Assembly (NCBI GenBank): GCA_964552205.1
Contig: CAZKFT010000009.1
Location: forward strand, 1-64,000
DNA: 64,000 nt
Reading direction: 5' to 3'
From: JAIVGZ01 sp964552205
Lineage (GTDB): Bacteria; Pseudomonadota; Gammaproteobacteria; Natronospirales; JAIVGZ01
Shown: positions 1 to 10,600 of the stretch, one piece after another
Layout of the letters: each line of letters opens with the position of its first letter
How positions within the stretch are numbered: position 1 is the stretch's first letter
Made by a program: the position numbers and the translations under genes
Notes under the pieces: generated by a model
What the model saw: only the letters and a program-made list of their open reading frames with translations
Database searches by the model: none
What the model was told of the DNA's origin: nothing

Positions 1-55
1 GATGTGTAAAATTCGCGCCTTTCCACGCAGTTACAGAATTCAGGAGCAGTAAACA

Positions 56-313
56 GTGGCCAATACAGCACAAGCCAAGAAGCGCGCCCGTCAGGCGGAG
101 AAGCACCGCCAGCACAACGCGAGCCTGCGCTCCATGATGCGCACCCAGATCAAGAAAGTCGTGAAGGCGACTTCCGAGGGTCGTAAGGAAGATGCGCAGA
201 AGCATTATGCCGAGGCCGTCCCCGTCATCGACCGCATGGCGCGCAAGGGTCTCATCCACAAGAACAAGGCTGCTCGTCACAAGAGCCGCATGAACGCACA
301 CCTCAAGCCCTGA
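56..313 (+). CDS. rpsT: 30S ribosomal protein S20
   Basis: Small basic protein of 85 residues that binds 16S rRNA early in 30S assembly. It opens with an Ala/Lys/Arg-rich helix (ANTAQAKKRARQAEKHRQHN) and keeps the SMMRTQIKKV and KNKAARHKSR segments of S20; the length matches the family. The start is GTG at 56, preceded by CAGGAG at 41-46. A rare start codon is common for rpsT and is linked to its autoregulation in E. coli. It is followed by an intrinsic terminator and then murJ, the usual gammaproteobacterial order. Confidence 0.97.
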   Translation: MANTAQAKKRARQAEKHRQHNASLRSMMRTQIKKVVKATSEGRKEDAQKHYAEAVPVIDRMARKGLIHKNKAARHKSRMNAHLKP

Positions 314-330
314 GCTTGGGATGATGTGAA

Positions 331-357
331 AAGCCGGCCTTGAGCCGGCTTTTTTCT
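331..357 (+). terminator. Rho-independent terminator of rpsT
   Basis: Stem AAGCCGGC (331-338) pairs with GCCGGCTT (344-351) over a five-base loop and runs into a T-rich tail (350-356). It lies 18 bases after the rpsT stop and ahead of murJ, so the ribosomal gene should be a separate transcription unit. Confidence 0.9.
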
Positions 358-370
358 TTATCATTCAGGC

Positions 371-1996
371 ATGACCCGCTCTCTGCTCAAATCCGCGTCG
401 GTCGTCAGTGGCATGACGCTGCTGTCGCGGATTCTGGGCTTCGTGCGTGACATCGTCTTCGCACAGCTGGGTGGCGCCAAGCCGTTCATGGACGCGTTCT
501 TCGTCGCGTTCAAGATTCCGAATTTCCTGCGTCGTTTGTTTGCGGAAGGGGCCTTCGCGCAGTCCTTCGTCCCGGTTCTCGGTGAGTACCGCGCCAAGCA
601 CTCCCATGAAGAGGTCCGTGATCTCGTCGACCGGGTCACCGGCACGCTGGGCGCGGTGCTCATTGTCATCACGCTGGTCGGCGTGTTGGCGGCACCGGTC
701 CTCATCATGATCTTCGCGCCGGGCTTTTATTTCCGAGCAGACGCCGAGCGTTTTGCCATGGCGGCAGAGATGCTGCGGTGGACCTTTCCTTACATTCTCT
801 TCATCTCACTGACTGCGTTGGCAGGCGGCATCCTCAACACCTGGGGGCGATTCGGCGTCCCTGCGTTCACGCCTGTGTTCCTAAACCTGTCGCTGATTGC
901 AGCGGCGTTGTGGATTGCACCGGGAATGGAAAACCCGGGTGTTGGTCTCGCCATTGGTGTGTTGATTGCGGGCATCGTGCAGCTGGCGTTCCAACTGCCG
1001 TTTCTGGCGCGGTTGAAGTTGTTGCCGAGGCCGAAGTTGATTCGATTATCGCGGTCCGTGGGACCGCCCCCACAGGACAAAAATCGGGCCGCTGCCACGG
1101 TGGGGGAGGCGGGCGTACGCAAGATTTTCAAGTTGATGTTGCCTGCGATTTTCGGGTCGTCGGTTGCCCAGATCAATCTGCTGTTCGATACCTTGATCGC
1201 GTCCTTTCTCATCAGCGGTAGCGTGGCGTGGTTGTACTACTCGGACCGCCTGATGGAGTTTCCCCTGGGCTTGTTCGGTATAGCCTTGGCGACGGTTCTG
1301 CTGCCGCGGCTGTCCAGTCAACACGCGACGCAATCGACAGCGGGTTTTTCCGCCACCATCGACTGGTCGCTGCGGTGGGTCTGGGTGATTTCCTTGCCAG
1401 CGGCGGTGGGATTGTTTGTCCTGGCGGGTCCGTTGCTCACCACCATGTTCGAGCGCGGCGCTTTCACCAGCGCAGATACGGACATGGCGCGACTCAGCCT
1501 CATGGCGTACGCCTTCGGGTTGATCGGGTTCTCACTGGTCAAGGTCTTGGCACCGGGATTCTTCGCCCGCCAGGACACCAGAACCCCGGTGCGAATCGGC
1601 ATCATCGCGCTCATGGCGAATATGGCGCTGAATGTGGTGTTTGTGGTGCCCTGGGTCTTGCTGGGCTTCGTCGGGCCGCACGCAGGCCTTGCACTGGCCA
1701 CTTCCGTTGGAGCCTTCATCAACGCCGGTCTTCTGTTCCGGGCGCTGAAGCGCGAAGGGGTCTTGATGCCCATGACGGGTTGGGGCACGTTCCTGCTGCG
1801 GATCGTCGCGGCCTCCGTGGTGATGGCGGTGGCGGTATGGTTTGTCGCAGGACCGCTATCGTCCTGGCAGGCCTTGGGCGTGATGGCACAGATTGCCCGA
1901 CTTTTAATGGTGATTTCGCTCGGAGCGGCGGTGTATGCGGCGACTCTGTGGCTGGCAGGTCTGCGCCCCAACGACCTGAAGTTGAGTCCCGTATAA
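371..1996 (+). CDS. murJ: Lipid II flippase MurJ (MviN)
   Basis: Inner-membrane MOP-superfamily transporter of 541 residues that flips lipid II for peptidoglycan synthesis. It begins with the family signature SLLKSASVVSGMTLLSRILG and FVRDIVFAQLGGAK, followed by FKIPNFLRRLFAEGAFAQSF and about 14 hydrophobic segments. Compared with E. coli MurJ there are about 22 extra residues (roughly residues 225-247) in the loop just before KIFKLMLPAIFG. That extra stretch contains a REP palindrome at 1049-1073 read in frame. Its stop overlaps the ribF start (TAATG at 1994-1998), so the two are coupled. The start at 371 follows the rpsT terminator closely; no strong ribosome binding site is visible. Confidence 0.95.
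   Translation: MTRSLLKSASVVSGMTLLSRILGFVRDIVFAQLGGAKPFMDAFFVAFKIPNFLRRLFAEGAFAQSFVPVLGEYRAKHSHEEVRDLVDRVTGTLGAVLIVITLVGVLAAPVLIMIFAPGFYFRADAERFAMAAEMLRWTFPYILFISLTALAGGILNTWGRFGVPAFTPVFLNLSLIAAALWIAPGMENPGVGLAIGVLIAGIVQLAFQLPFLARLKLLPRPKLIRLSRSVGPPPQDKNRAAATVGEAGVRKIFKLMLPAIFGSSVAQINLLFDTLIASFLISGSVAWLYYSDRLMEFPLGLFGIALATVLLPRLSSQHATQSTAGFSATIDWSLRWVWVISLPAAVGLFVLAGPLLTTMFERGAFTSADTDMARLSLMAYAFGLIGFSLVKVLAPGFFARQDTRTPVRIGIIALMANMALNVVFVVPWVLLGFVGPHAGLALATSVGAFINAGLLFRALKREGVLMPMTGWGTFLLRIVAASVVMAVAVWFVAGPLSSWQALGVMAQIARLLMVISLGAAVYAATLWLAGLRPNDLKLSPV
1049..1073. repeat. REP palindrome inside murJ
   Basis: A 25-base imperfect palindrome begins TCGCGG and ends CCCCCAC, with arms GCGGTCC (1051-1057) and GGACCGC (1061-1067) around GTG. 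Its ends match the REPs in aceF (51576-51601) and lpdA (53130-53155), while the arms carry compensating changes (GCGACCG/CGGTCGC there). It is read in the same frame as those copies, giving LSRSVGPPPQ here against KSRPSAVAPT in aceF. It lies in a MurJ loop that E. coli MurJ lacks. A degenerate inverted partner may lie near 1097-1115, but I cannot establish it. Confidence 0.75.
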
Positions 1997-2883
1997 TGGC
2001 GGCCTCCCGCGCGGCAGTTGCCATCGGCAGTTTCGATGGCGTTCATCGCGGCCACCAGGCTGTAGTGGCGGCGCTATTGAACCACGCGCGAGCGGAAGGA
2101 TTGGCACCCTGGGTGGTGACCTTCGAGCCCCTGCCGAAAGAGTATTTCGCAGGGTCGGCGGCGCCGTTGCGCATACAGGGTTTGCGGGACAGGGTGGTTG
2201 CACTGAGGGCTGCTGGCGTTCCGAATGTGCGATGTTTGCGCTTCAATGGGCAACTCGCTGCCGAGTCTGCCGAAGATTTTGTGCAACGGGTGTTGGTTGA
2301 TGATTTGTCAGCCGCGCGCGTAGTGGTCGGCGAGGACTTCCGCTTCGGTCATGGGCGCAAGGGTGATGTGGCGATGCTCGCACAACTCGGAAAGCAGGCA
2401 GGGTTCGCTACCGATGTGGCACCCACTGAATTGTCTGGTGGCGAAAGGATAAGTAGCACCCGCATTCGCGATTTGCTGGCGAGCGCACAACTGGATGAAG
2501 CAGCCGCACTTATGGGTCGGCCGTACAGCGTTAGTGGACGGGTGCGACGAGGTGATGCGCGGGGACGCGAGATTGGCTACCCGACCGCGAATCTAGTGCC
2601 GGTGCGCGCCCTGGCTTTGGCTGAAGGTGTGTACGCAGTCGAGGCGACTTGTGAATCAGGCAAGCGACACGCAGGCGCAGCCCACTGGGGTCGAAGGTCG
2701 TGGTTGGGGGGCGGCGAACACCGCCTCGAGGTGCACATTCTGGACTTTGCGGGTGACCTGTATGGACAGCTCCTGCAAGTGGAATTCAAACGCTTCGTGC
2801 GTGCCGACAGGGCTTTCGAGAGTCTCGACGCGATGCGGGAGCAGATTGAACAGGACATTGGATTGATACGTGGCGGACTATAA
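1996..2883 (+). CDS. ribF: Bifunctional riboflavin kinase/FAD synthetase
   Basis: Makes FMN from riboflavin and then FAD. The N-terminal adenylyltransferase domain has IGSFDGVHRGH (nucleotide-binding GxFDGxHxGH) and GEDFRFGHGRKGD, then ISSTRIRDLL. The C-terminal kinase domain has GREIGYPTANL and ends with the helical region of the family. The 295 residues are close to the usual 300-310. The segment AGAAHWGRRSWLGGGEHRLE replaces the usual GVANxGxRPTxGG pattern but aligns without a gap, so I read it as divergence rather than a frameshift. ATG at 1996 overlaps the murJ stop, and the 3' end overlaps ileS by 14 bases. Confidence 0.93.
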   Translation: MAASRAAVAIGSFDGVHRGHQAVVAALLNHARAEGLAPWVVTFEPLPKEYFAGSAAPLRIQGLRDRVVALRAAGVPNVRCLRFNGQLAAESAEDFVQRVLVDDLSAARVVVGEDFRFGHGRKGDVAMLAQLGKQAGFATDVAPTELSGGERISSTRIRDLLASAQLDEAAALMGRPYSVSGRVRRGDARGREIGYPTANLVPVRALALAEGVYAVEATCESGKRHAGAAHWGRRSWLGGGEHRLEVHILDFAGDLYGQLLQVEFKRFVRADRAFESLDAMREQIEQDIGLIRGGL

Positions 2884-5649
2884 ACACACATTGAATCTCC
2901 CGCAGACGGAGTTCCCGATGCGCGCGAACCTGGCGCAGCGCGAGCCCGAGCGCATTCGCAAGTGGCAGGCCATGGATGTGCATGGCAAGTTGCTGGCTTC
3001 CCGCAAGAACGCGCCGCCGTTTGTGTTCGTGGATGGTCCGCCGTATGCCAACGGTGATATCCACATCGGTCATGCGGTGAACAAGGTTCTCAAAGACATC
3101 GTCTGCAAGTCGCGTTCACTCTCGGGCCATCACGCGCCCTTCATCCCGGGTTGGGACTGCCATGGGCTGCCCATCGAGTTGGTGGTCGAGAAGAAGCATG
3201 GAAAACCGGGTGACAAGGTCACCCCTCGCGAATTCCGGGATGCGTGCCGCAAGTACGCGCGCGAACAGATGGAACGCCAGCGTGAGGATTTCATCCGTCT
3301 GGGCGTGATCGCGGACTGGGCGCATCCGTATCTGACCATGGACCCAGCTTACGAGGCGGACCAACTGCGTGCGCTCGCCCGCATCATCGAGCGCGGTGCG
3401 CTGGTGAAGGGTGCAAAGCCGGTGCACTGGTGTCTGGATTGCGGTTCGGCATTGGCAGAGGCCGAAGTGGAGTACGAAGAGAGAACCTCTCCTGCCGTTG
3501 ACGTGAAGTTTGAGCTTGTTGGCGGTGGGGACGCGCTGTGCAGCAGCGCGTCTACATATGTCGTCATCTGGACCACGACGCCGTGGACCCTGCCTGCCAA
3601 CCGCGCGGTCGCCGTGCATCCAGCGCTCGAGTACGCGTTCGTAGAGGCTGGAGACGAAGTGCTGGTACTGGCATCGGGCCTGGTGGAGTCGGTCATGCAG
3701 CGCGCGAACATCACCGATTATCGCGTCGTGAAAACCGTCGTGGGGGCTGATCTTGAACATGTAAAGCTCAAGCATCCGTTCTATGAGCTCGAAGTCCCGG
3801 TCATTCTCGGTGACCATGTGACATTGGAGAGTGGCACCGGAGCGGTACACACGGCGCCCGGCCATGGTCAGGAAGACTTTGTTGCCGGTCAGGTCTACGG
3901 GTTGGAGGTCTACAACCCGGTTGGTCCCAACGGCGTATTCTTGCCGGGAACGGAGTTGTTTGAAGGCCAGTTCGTATTCAAGGCGAATGACGCCATCGTG
4001 GAAGTCTTGCGCGAACGCAACCGGCTTCTTCATCACGAGAAGTACAAGCACAGCTACCCGCATTGCTGGCGACACAAGACGCCCGTCATTTTCCGGGCCA
4101 CACCCCAGTGGTTCATCTCCATGGACGCACGCGCGGGTGATGGCCAGGCCAGTCTCAGAGAAACCGCATTGCAGGAGATCACCAGGGTGAAGTGGTTGCC
4201 GTCTTGGGGTGAGCGACGCATCCACAACATGGTGGCGGGGCGACCGGATTGGTGCATCTCAAGGCAACGGACTTGGGGCGTGCCAATAGCGCTGTTCGTA
4301 CATCATGTCACCGGCGAGTTGCATCCTGATTCGCCGGCCTTGCTGGAGAAGGTGGCGCAACGGGTTGAGAAGGATGGCATCGATGCCTGGTTCGACTTGG
4401 AGGCCGAAGACCTGTTGGGTGCGGAGGCATCCAACTGGGAGAAGGTCAACGATGTCATGGATGTATGGCTGGACTCCGGGGTCGTGCATGCGTGTGTGCA
4501 GGAGCGTCGCGAAGGCCTTGCCGTACCTGCGGATCTTTATCTCGAGGGCTCCGACCAGCACCGGGGCTGGTTCCAGTCCTCCCTGTTGACCTCGGTCGCC
4601 ATGCGTGGCGCCGCACCCTATCGCAGCGTGTTGACCCATGGATTCACCGTGGACGCGCAGGGTCGCAAGATGTCCAAGTCGGTGGGCAACGTGGTGGCAC
4701 CTCAGAAGGTGGTCGGATCGCTGGGCGCTGACATTCTTCGTTTGTGGGTAGCTGCCACCGACTACCGCGGCGAGATGAGTGTGTCAGACGAAATTCTGAA
4801 CCGCATGGCGGATTCCTATCGCCGTCTGCGCAACACCTCACGCTTCCTGCTCGCCAACCTCGCGGGATTTGACCCTGTCCAGCATGCGCTCGAGCCGGCC
4901 GACATGCTGGCGCTGGACTGTTGGTTGCTCAAGCGGGCCGAAGACATTCAAGCTCAGGTCGTCGCGGCCTACGACAGTTACGAGTTCCACCAGATCTATC
5001 AGCGCGTGCACAACTTCTGCGTAGTGGATCTCGGAAGCTTCTATCTCGACATCATCAAGGACCGCCAGTACACCACCCAAGCCGACAGTCGCGCACGGCG
5101 TTCCGCGCAGACTGCAATGTTTCATGTGGCAGAGGCNNNNNNNNNNNNNNNNNNNNNNNNNNNNNNNNNNNNNNNNNNNNNNNNNNNNNNNNNNNNNNNN
5201 NNNNNNNNNNNNNNNNNNNNNNNNNNNNNNNNNNNNTGGCCGCGAAGCCCGTGGACTGGGCCACGGTCAGGCAGGTCAGGGAGGCAGTTTCACATCAACT
5301 CGAGGCCTTGCGCGCCGCTGACAAGATTGGTTCCTCTCTGGATGCCGAAGTGGACCTGTATTGCACTCCGGCAATGCGGCAGCTTCTGGCCCCGTTGAGC
5401 GATGAGCTGCGTTTCGTGCTGATTACCTCTGACGCGCGTCTGCATGATGCGGATGCACGCCCTGCCGATGCACTGCCTGCGGAGGAGGTCGAGGGCCTTT
5501 GGATCGCAGCTGCCCCAAGTGTCCACGCAAAGTGCGTGAGGTGCTGGCACCATCGTCCGGACATTGGCCAGCATGCCCAGCATCCGGAGCTCTGCGGCCG
5601 CTGCGTTGACAATGTCGACGGTAGCGGGGAGAGTCGTGAGTACGCATGA
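2870..5649 (+). CDS. ileS: Isoleucyl-tRNA synthetase, interrupted by an assembly gap
   Basis: Class I synthetase charging tRNA-Ile. Visible are PPYANGDIHIGHAVNK (the HIGH motif), GWDCHGLPIE, the CP1 editing-domain segments VVIWTTTPWTLPAN and GTGAVHTAPGHGQEDF, then GRKMSKSVGNVV (KMSKS) and a C-terminal Cys cluster CVRCWHH...CGRC that binds zinc. The start is GTG at 2870 inside the ribF 3' end. The run of N at 5137-5236 breaks the gene: 755 codons precede it and 137 follow, in different frames. The true missing length must be 2 modulo 3, and by comparison with E. coli IleS about 45 residues are absent. I see no sign of a real mutation. The stop overlaps lspA (ATGA). Confidence 0.94.
5137..5236. 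other. Assembly gap (100 N) in ileS
   Basis: Exactly 100 N, evidently a placeholder. The flanks do not repeat each other, and the reading frame of ileS shows that the true length is not 100. Confidence 0.95.
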
Positions 5650-6224
5650 GTGACCGCCTGACAATCTGGTTGGAACGCGTGGTCGGGCCCGGCCATGTGA
5701 AATGGTTATGGCTGTCGGTCGTGGTGTTGGTCTCAGACCAACTCACCAAGCTCTGGGCGGTGCTCCATTTCGGATCCTACGACTCCTTGGGGGGTTTCCT
5801 GGCGCATATCGCCGATGGCAACTACCCGCAGGGGATGTTCCGAAAAATTGAGGTGCTGCCGGTTCTTGACATCACCTTGATGGTCAACACCGGCGCTGCG
5901 TTCAGCATCCTTGCTGATGCCGGTGGCTGGCAACGCTGGTTCTTCGTCGTGCTCGCTGTGGCTGTCATCGGTTTTATCCTCTACTGGATGCGCAAACTTC
6001 CGGCAGATGGTCACAACTTTGTAGCCATCGGCTTGTCACTCGTCCTCGGTGGCGCGTTCGGCAATCTCATCGATCGTGCCGCCTACGGCTGGGTCATCGA
6101 TTTCATCCACCTGCATTGGCAGGACTGGTACTGGCCAGCGTTCAACCTTGCCGATTCTGCCATCACCATCGGTGCGGTAATTCTCGTCATCGACGCATTT
6201 TTCCTTTCCGAGCGTAAAGAGTGA
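5646..6224 (+). CDS. lspA: Lipoprotein signal peptidase (signal peptidase II)
   Basis: Inner-membrane aspartyl protease that cleaves the signal peptide of diacylated prolipoproteins. Present are SDQLTKLWAV, the NTGAAFSIL motif, GGAFGNLIDRAAYGWVIDF and FNLADSAIT; the catalytic aspartates sit in VIDF and NLAD. There are four membrane segments. At 192 residues it is about 25 longer than typical. The excess lies after the first membrane segment (around residues 40-62, SYDSLGGFLAHIADGNYPQG), in the periplasmic loop. It sits between ileS (ATGA overlap) and ispH, the conserved gammaproteobacterial order. Substrates in this window include the lipase lipoprotein at 14997. Confidence 0.95.
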   Translation: MSDRLTIWLERVVGPGHVKWLWLSVVVLVSDQLTKLWAVLHFGSYDSLGGFLAHIADGNYPQGMFRKIEVLPVLDITLMVNTGAAFSILADAGGWQRWFFVVLAVAVIGFILYWMRKLPADGHNFVAIGLSLVLGGAFGNLIDRAAYGWVIDFIHLHWQDWYWPAFNLADSAITIGAVILVIDAFFLSERKE

Positions 6225-7174
6225 TGCAGATACTGCTTGCCAATCCCCGTGGGTTTTGTGCCGGAGTGGACCGCGCCATCGATATCGTCGAGCGGGCGCT
6301 GGAGTTGTTCGGAGCGCCCATTTATGTCCGTCACGAAGTGGTGCACAACCGTTTCGTGGTGGATGGATTGCGTGAGAAAGGGGCCATCTTCGTTGAGGAA
6401 CTCTCCGAAGTCCCCGAAGGTGCCACGGTCATTTTCTCAGCACACGGGGTGGCGCAAGCGGTCCGGCGTGAGGCCGACGATCGCGGTTTGCGCGTGTTCG
6501 ACGCGACCTGCCCACTGGTGACCAAGGTGCATATGGAGGTTGTACGCTACGCGCGTGAAGGTCTGGAAGTCATCCTCATCGGCCATGCTGGCCACCCGGA
6601 AGTCGAGGGCACGATGGGGCAGTTCGAGCGGAACGACGGGGGCACCATGCATCTCGTGGAAGACCCTGAGGATGTCGCGCAGCTTGAGGTGAATGACCCG
6701 ACACGCCTGGCATTCGTGACCCAGACCACACTGTCCATGGACGATACTGCGCGCGTTATCGACGCACTGCGACAACGCTTTCCCGAGATTAATGGGCCGC
6801 GCAAAGATGACATCTGTTACGCAACCCAGAATCGTCAGGATGCTGTGCGGACCATGGCGGCGCAGGTGGAGGTCATGATTGTAGTGGGTTCACGCAACAG
6901 TTCGAATTCCAATCGTTTGCGTGAACTGGCTGAGTCGGAGGGTTGCAGAGCCTGGTTGGTGGACGGCGCAGACGACCTTCAGGCGAAGTGGTTCGAAGGT
7001 GTGCTGCGCGTGGGTGTGACCGCAGGTGCCTCTGCCCCGGAATTATTGGTCGGCCAGGTTGTTGATCGCCTGAAGTCTTGGGGTGGCGTCACCGCTGCCG
7101 AAGTACCGGGCCGCGAGGAGACCGTGGTTTTCTCGTTGCCTAAAGACCTGCTGAGGGCCATGCGGCAGGGTTGA
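6224..7174 (+). CDS. ispH: 4-hydroxy-3-methylbut-2-enyl diphosphate reductase
   Basis: Last enzyme of the MEP isoprenoid pathway, an iron-sulfur protein producing IPP and DMAPP. It has LLANPRGFCAGVDRAI with the first cluster Cys, HEVVHN, DATCPLVTKVH with the second Cys, GHAGHPEVEGTMGQ, CYATQNRQ with the third Cys, and VGSRNSSNSNRL. At 316 residues it matches the family. I chose ATG at 6224, which overlaps the lspA stop as TGATG; GTG at 6221 would add one residue. Convergent with pilE, nine bases away. Confidence 0.96.
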   Translation: MQILLANPRGFCAGVDRAIDIVERALELFGAPIYVRHEVVHNRFVVDGLREKGAIFVEELSEVPEGATVIFSAHGVAQAVRREADDRGLRVFDATCPLVTKVHMEVVRYAREGLEVILIGHAGHPEVEGTMGQFERNDGGTMHLVEDPEDVAQLEVNDPTRLAFVTQTTLSMDDTARVIDALRQRFPEINGPRKDDICYATQNRQDAVRTMAAQVEVMIVVGSRNSSNSNRLRELAESEGCRAWLVDGADDLQAKWFEGVLRVGVTAGASAPELLVGQVVDRLKSWGGVTAAEVPGREETVVFSLPKDLLRAMRQG

Positions 7175-7183
7175 CGCGGATTT

Positions 7184-7624
7184 CTACCAGCAATCGGCGG
7201 GCTTGGTCCCGGAAGCCGTTTTCTGGCCCGCGCGATTGATTGCCAAAGTGCCACAATCCGTATCCCGCGTCGCGTGCCCGCCCTGCGGGACGGCCTGCAT
7301 GACATAGTCCCGGTTGGTCGCGGACACAATCACGATGTTGTAGAGCACATCCGGCGAACCGGCCGCAGCGGGCCCTCCGTCCGAGCCAACGGGTAGCGGA
7401 TTGGCTGGATACCCCAACTGCGTCATTGCTGTCGCATAGGTGCGGTTGTCGATGAAGAACTGCTCCTGCCTGTTGGCCGCTTGGGTAAGCATGGATTGGC
7501 CGACACTGCGATTCGCCTTGGTCACATAGTTTGTGTACGCCGGATAGGCAATCGAGGCCAGGATGCCGAGGATGACCACGACTATCATCAACTCAATCAA
7601 GGTGACGCCGGTCTGCTGCTTCAT
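7184..7624 (-). CDS. pilE: Type IV pilin-like protein PilE (minor pilin)
   Basis: A 146-residue prepilin with a short leader MKQQTG followed by VTLIELMIVVVILGILASIA, the class III signal cut by PilD before a hydrophobic N-terminal helix. Glu5 of the mature protein is present. The C-terminal half ends DTDCGTLAINRAG...ADCW, the two-Cys loop usual for pilins. It is the last gene of a minor-pilin cluster, 40 bases after pilY1. In relatives this position holds PilE that assembles with FimT, PilV, PilW, PilX and PilY1 at the pilus tip; that role here is inferred from context. Confidence 0.93.
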   Translation of the reverse strand: MKQQTGVTLIELMIVVVILGILASIAYPAYTNYVTKANRSVGQSMLTQAANRQEQFFIDNRTYATAMTQLGYPANPLPVGSDGGPAAAGSPDVLYNIVIVSATNRDYVMQAVPQGGHATRDTDCGTLAINRAGQKTASGTKPADCW

Positions 7625-7664
7625 CGCAATGCCCTCAATGATGGATGCCCGTCCCAAGTGTACC

Positions 7665-10600
7665 TCAGGTGTCCGGCCGCTCGTTCTCATACCAGAAGGT
7701 GCGCCAGCGCATGCTGCCAGGGATAGCTTCTGTGGACAGGTCTGGAAGCAGAATCCGGTTTGGCGGCAGTGACACCACCTCTGCCGGAATGCCGCCCGAA
7801 CGTAGCGCGCGGGTGCGGTCAGCACGGGTGGTCGCCTGTCCCGGGTTGTCCGGGTCGTCGTCTGTGGTGTCGAAGTTGATGACCGAACGCGCATCCGCCA
7901 GCGCCACGGCGTAGAGCACACCGCCTCCCTCGGAAGGACCACAGGTCGCCGCCTCCATGTCGCCCGGCGGCAGGTAGGTGGTGAAGAACACCGTACCCGC
8001 AATGGTGAACGGGACCGCCAGACTCTTTTCGCCGGTGGTCTCCTCCAGCCGCAGGCGCCAGCCGTTGGTGAGGTCCGGGTCCGCGCCATCACAGGTGTTG
8101 AGCTGCAGACAGTTGTTGGTGACATTACCGAAGGAGAGGTGATTGTAGGCGATCGGTGCGGGATCCGGCATCGGCCCGCTGACGACGCGGCGATCCTTGA
8201 TCATGTAGAAGTAGTTGTCTGTGACATCGCCAGGCCCCCGGTCCAGGGGGTTTTCGCGGTTGCCGCTACCAATGATGACCGCGTCAAAGGGACCGTAATC
8301 GTCGCGTGAGAGCACCACATCCGGGGCATGGAAAAAGCGCCGGTCATTGACATTGTCGGAGATGAAATGACGCCCCAGGTATGCCAGCGGTGCAGCGTGC
8401 CAAGCGGAAGGATCATTTCCATGCATGTCCACCCGCCAGACAGTACCGCCACTGTCACCGACATAGATGCGGTCTATGAATCCATCGCCTGATGTGTCCA
8501 CTGCGGTGGGGTCGGACGGGAAGCTGTCTACCATGCCGGCGTGCTGGAATATGCTTGCCGACACCGGACCGGTGCTGGCACCGTTCCGGACCTTCCAGAT
8601 CAGTGCACCAGTCAGCGCATTGACCACGAAAATCGCGCGACCCTGACTGTCATTCGTGCCGGCCCCAGCCAGGCGCTGGTCCTTGTTCGGGTCATAGCCG
8701 CCCGTGAAAATCAGCACCGGGGTAGGAGTGGTCCCGAGCAATACGCGACCCACCTGGGGTGTTGAATAGCTCAGGCCGAGCTCGGCGAAATTCGTGTCAG
8801 CCGAGGTGATGCGCCAACGCATGCGCGGGGCGTCCGGGTCGGTGGCGTCGATAGCGTAATACGCTCGGCCCCCTCGACGTAGCCCGGTATAGACGATGAC
8901 GGTATCGCCGGCTTCGATGGTGCCGTTACCGTTGACGTCGTTCACATACACCACTGGCGCCCCATCTACCGTGTACGGGTGTGGCGGTGTACCCGCAGGA
9001 AGCGGTTCGTCATCCTTGAGGATGGGCATCTTGTCCATCACGGCGCGCGGCATGAATGCCCAGGTCTCTACACCGCGTTCCTCAGCGTCAGCAGGGTCCA
9101 CGGCTGGGCCGGTGTTCTGGATCATGCGCAGGTAGCCATCGTTGGACCCGATGACGATTCGGATGTCCGGGTTCTGGTTTGAGAATCCGGGGCGAGCGCC
9201 GTAGTTGATGGGCAAGGGGCGTGAATGCAGTGGGTCACCCAACAACCAAGGCCGCGCGAGATGGCGCACGGTTGTATCGGGGTTGTACTCGTCACGGCCG
9301 CGCATCCAACGCAACATGCGTTCAGCTTCGACCGCATCCGGGGCGCCGATGGCGCCCTGCAACACTGTTGCGGTAGTGGCGTCGGCATTCAGCGGACGCA
9401 TGAAGGTCGGGATGCCGTTGACAAAGGCATCTGGTTCCGTGAACAGCGTGCGTGCGCCCGCAGCGCCATTGGTCAGACCGGGGCCGGCGGCACCGACAAA
9501 GCCCGGGATGCGCTGGCCAGCCCCACCACGGGCCACGGAGCGCCCGTCACGACCGGCCAGTTCGCTCTCAGCCGGATCCGGCGGTGGCAAGGTGTCCGGG
9601 TTCGTCCAGAACGTCAGGGCGTTGAAGTTGATGCGCCCGTCGGCGGCAACCGCGTCGATGCCATTGGCATCAATCAGTCGGACCACATTGCCGTCCTGCT
9701 CGATCTTGAGTTTTTTCAGACTGCCGGGCCAGGATGGGCGACGGTCCGCATCGGCCTGGAACAGGGCGATGTACACGTTGTCCACGATTTCCGAACGATT
9801 GAACACGTTCACTGGCACCGATGCCGCGACGAAGGTGGTCGAGACGGAAAGAATCTGCTGGAAGATGGAATTGATGGTCTCGACGAGGAGCTGCGGGTTA
9901 CCCAACACATTGAGCGCGTTACGGGTGCCCATCGCGTCCGCAATCTGGTCGCGGTTCGGGTTGTCCTGGTCGGTGATCAACCAGCCCATGATGTTTTGCT
10001 TGCCGGAGATTTCCGGGATGGAGCCAAATTGGCCGTTACCGAGGTCACCGTCATACAGGAATTTCAGGACATTGGTGAAGCTGCCTTGCTGGCCGGACAT
10101 GTTCATGCCCAAGCCGCCGTTCGCAGGCGAGGCGCCGATGGCAGCGTCCGAGTTGGAGTCCTGGTTGTTCACGCCGAAGGCAAAGTTGATGGTGAAGATG
10201 CGGGTGCACTCAGTAGCGGCGCTCAGCGGCGATGTGTACCGGTATATCGGGTAGGAATTCGCGCCGGCACCGACGGTGCGGTCGAACACCATGATGTCCG
10301 GATCCCAGGAAATGGCCGGGAAATTCACATCCAGATTCTGGCTGTTGCTGGACCCAGGCGCGCCCGAGTAGCTGGTAAAACCGTTCCGGCCATTGTATAC
10401 CTCGCCACCCGTCAGGTAGCGGAACAGTTCGAACCACATTTCCTTGCCCTGCCAGGAATGCGACAAACCACCCTGTGGTTGCGGCATCGCCCCGAGGATG
10501 TTCAAAAAGCGTGCCTTGGCACCGTTGGCGTCGTCACGCGTCACGGACTGGAAGCCCATGGCGATGTAGCCGCCGTTGGCGCAGTTAGGCTTGGAATTTG

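Noticed and set aside
2640..2720. Suspected frameshift in ribF
   Set aside because: The divergent stretch aligns to the family without insertion or deletion and both flanks are in the same frame, so it is treated as substitution.
3533..3557. Palindrome GACGCGCTG...CAGCGCGTC in ileS considered as another REP
   Set aside because: It lacks the TCGCG and CTCCCAC ends of the REP family and lies in a normally aligned part of the editing domain.
3116..4225. Minus-strand open frame of 369 codons
   Set aside because: It is antisense to well-conserved ileS motifs on the plus strand, with no protein-family pattern of its own.
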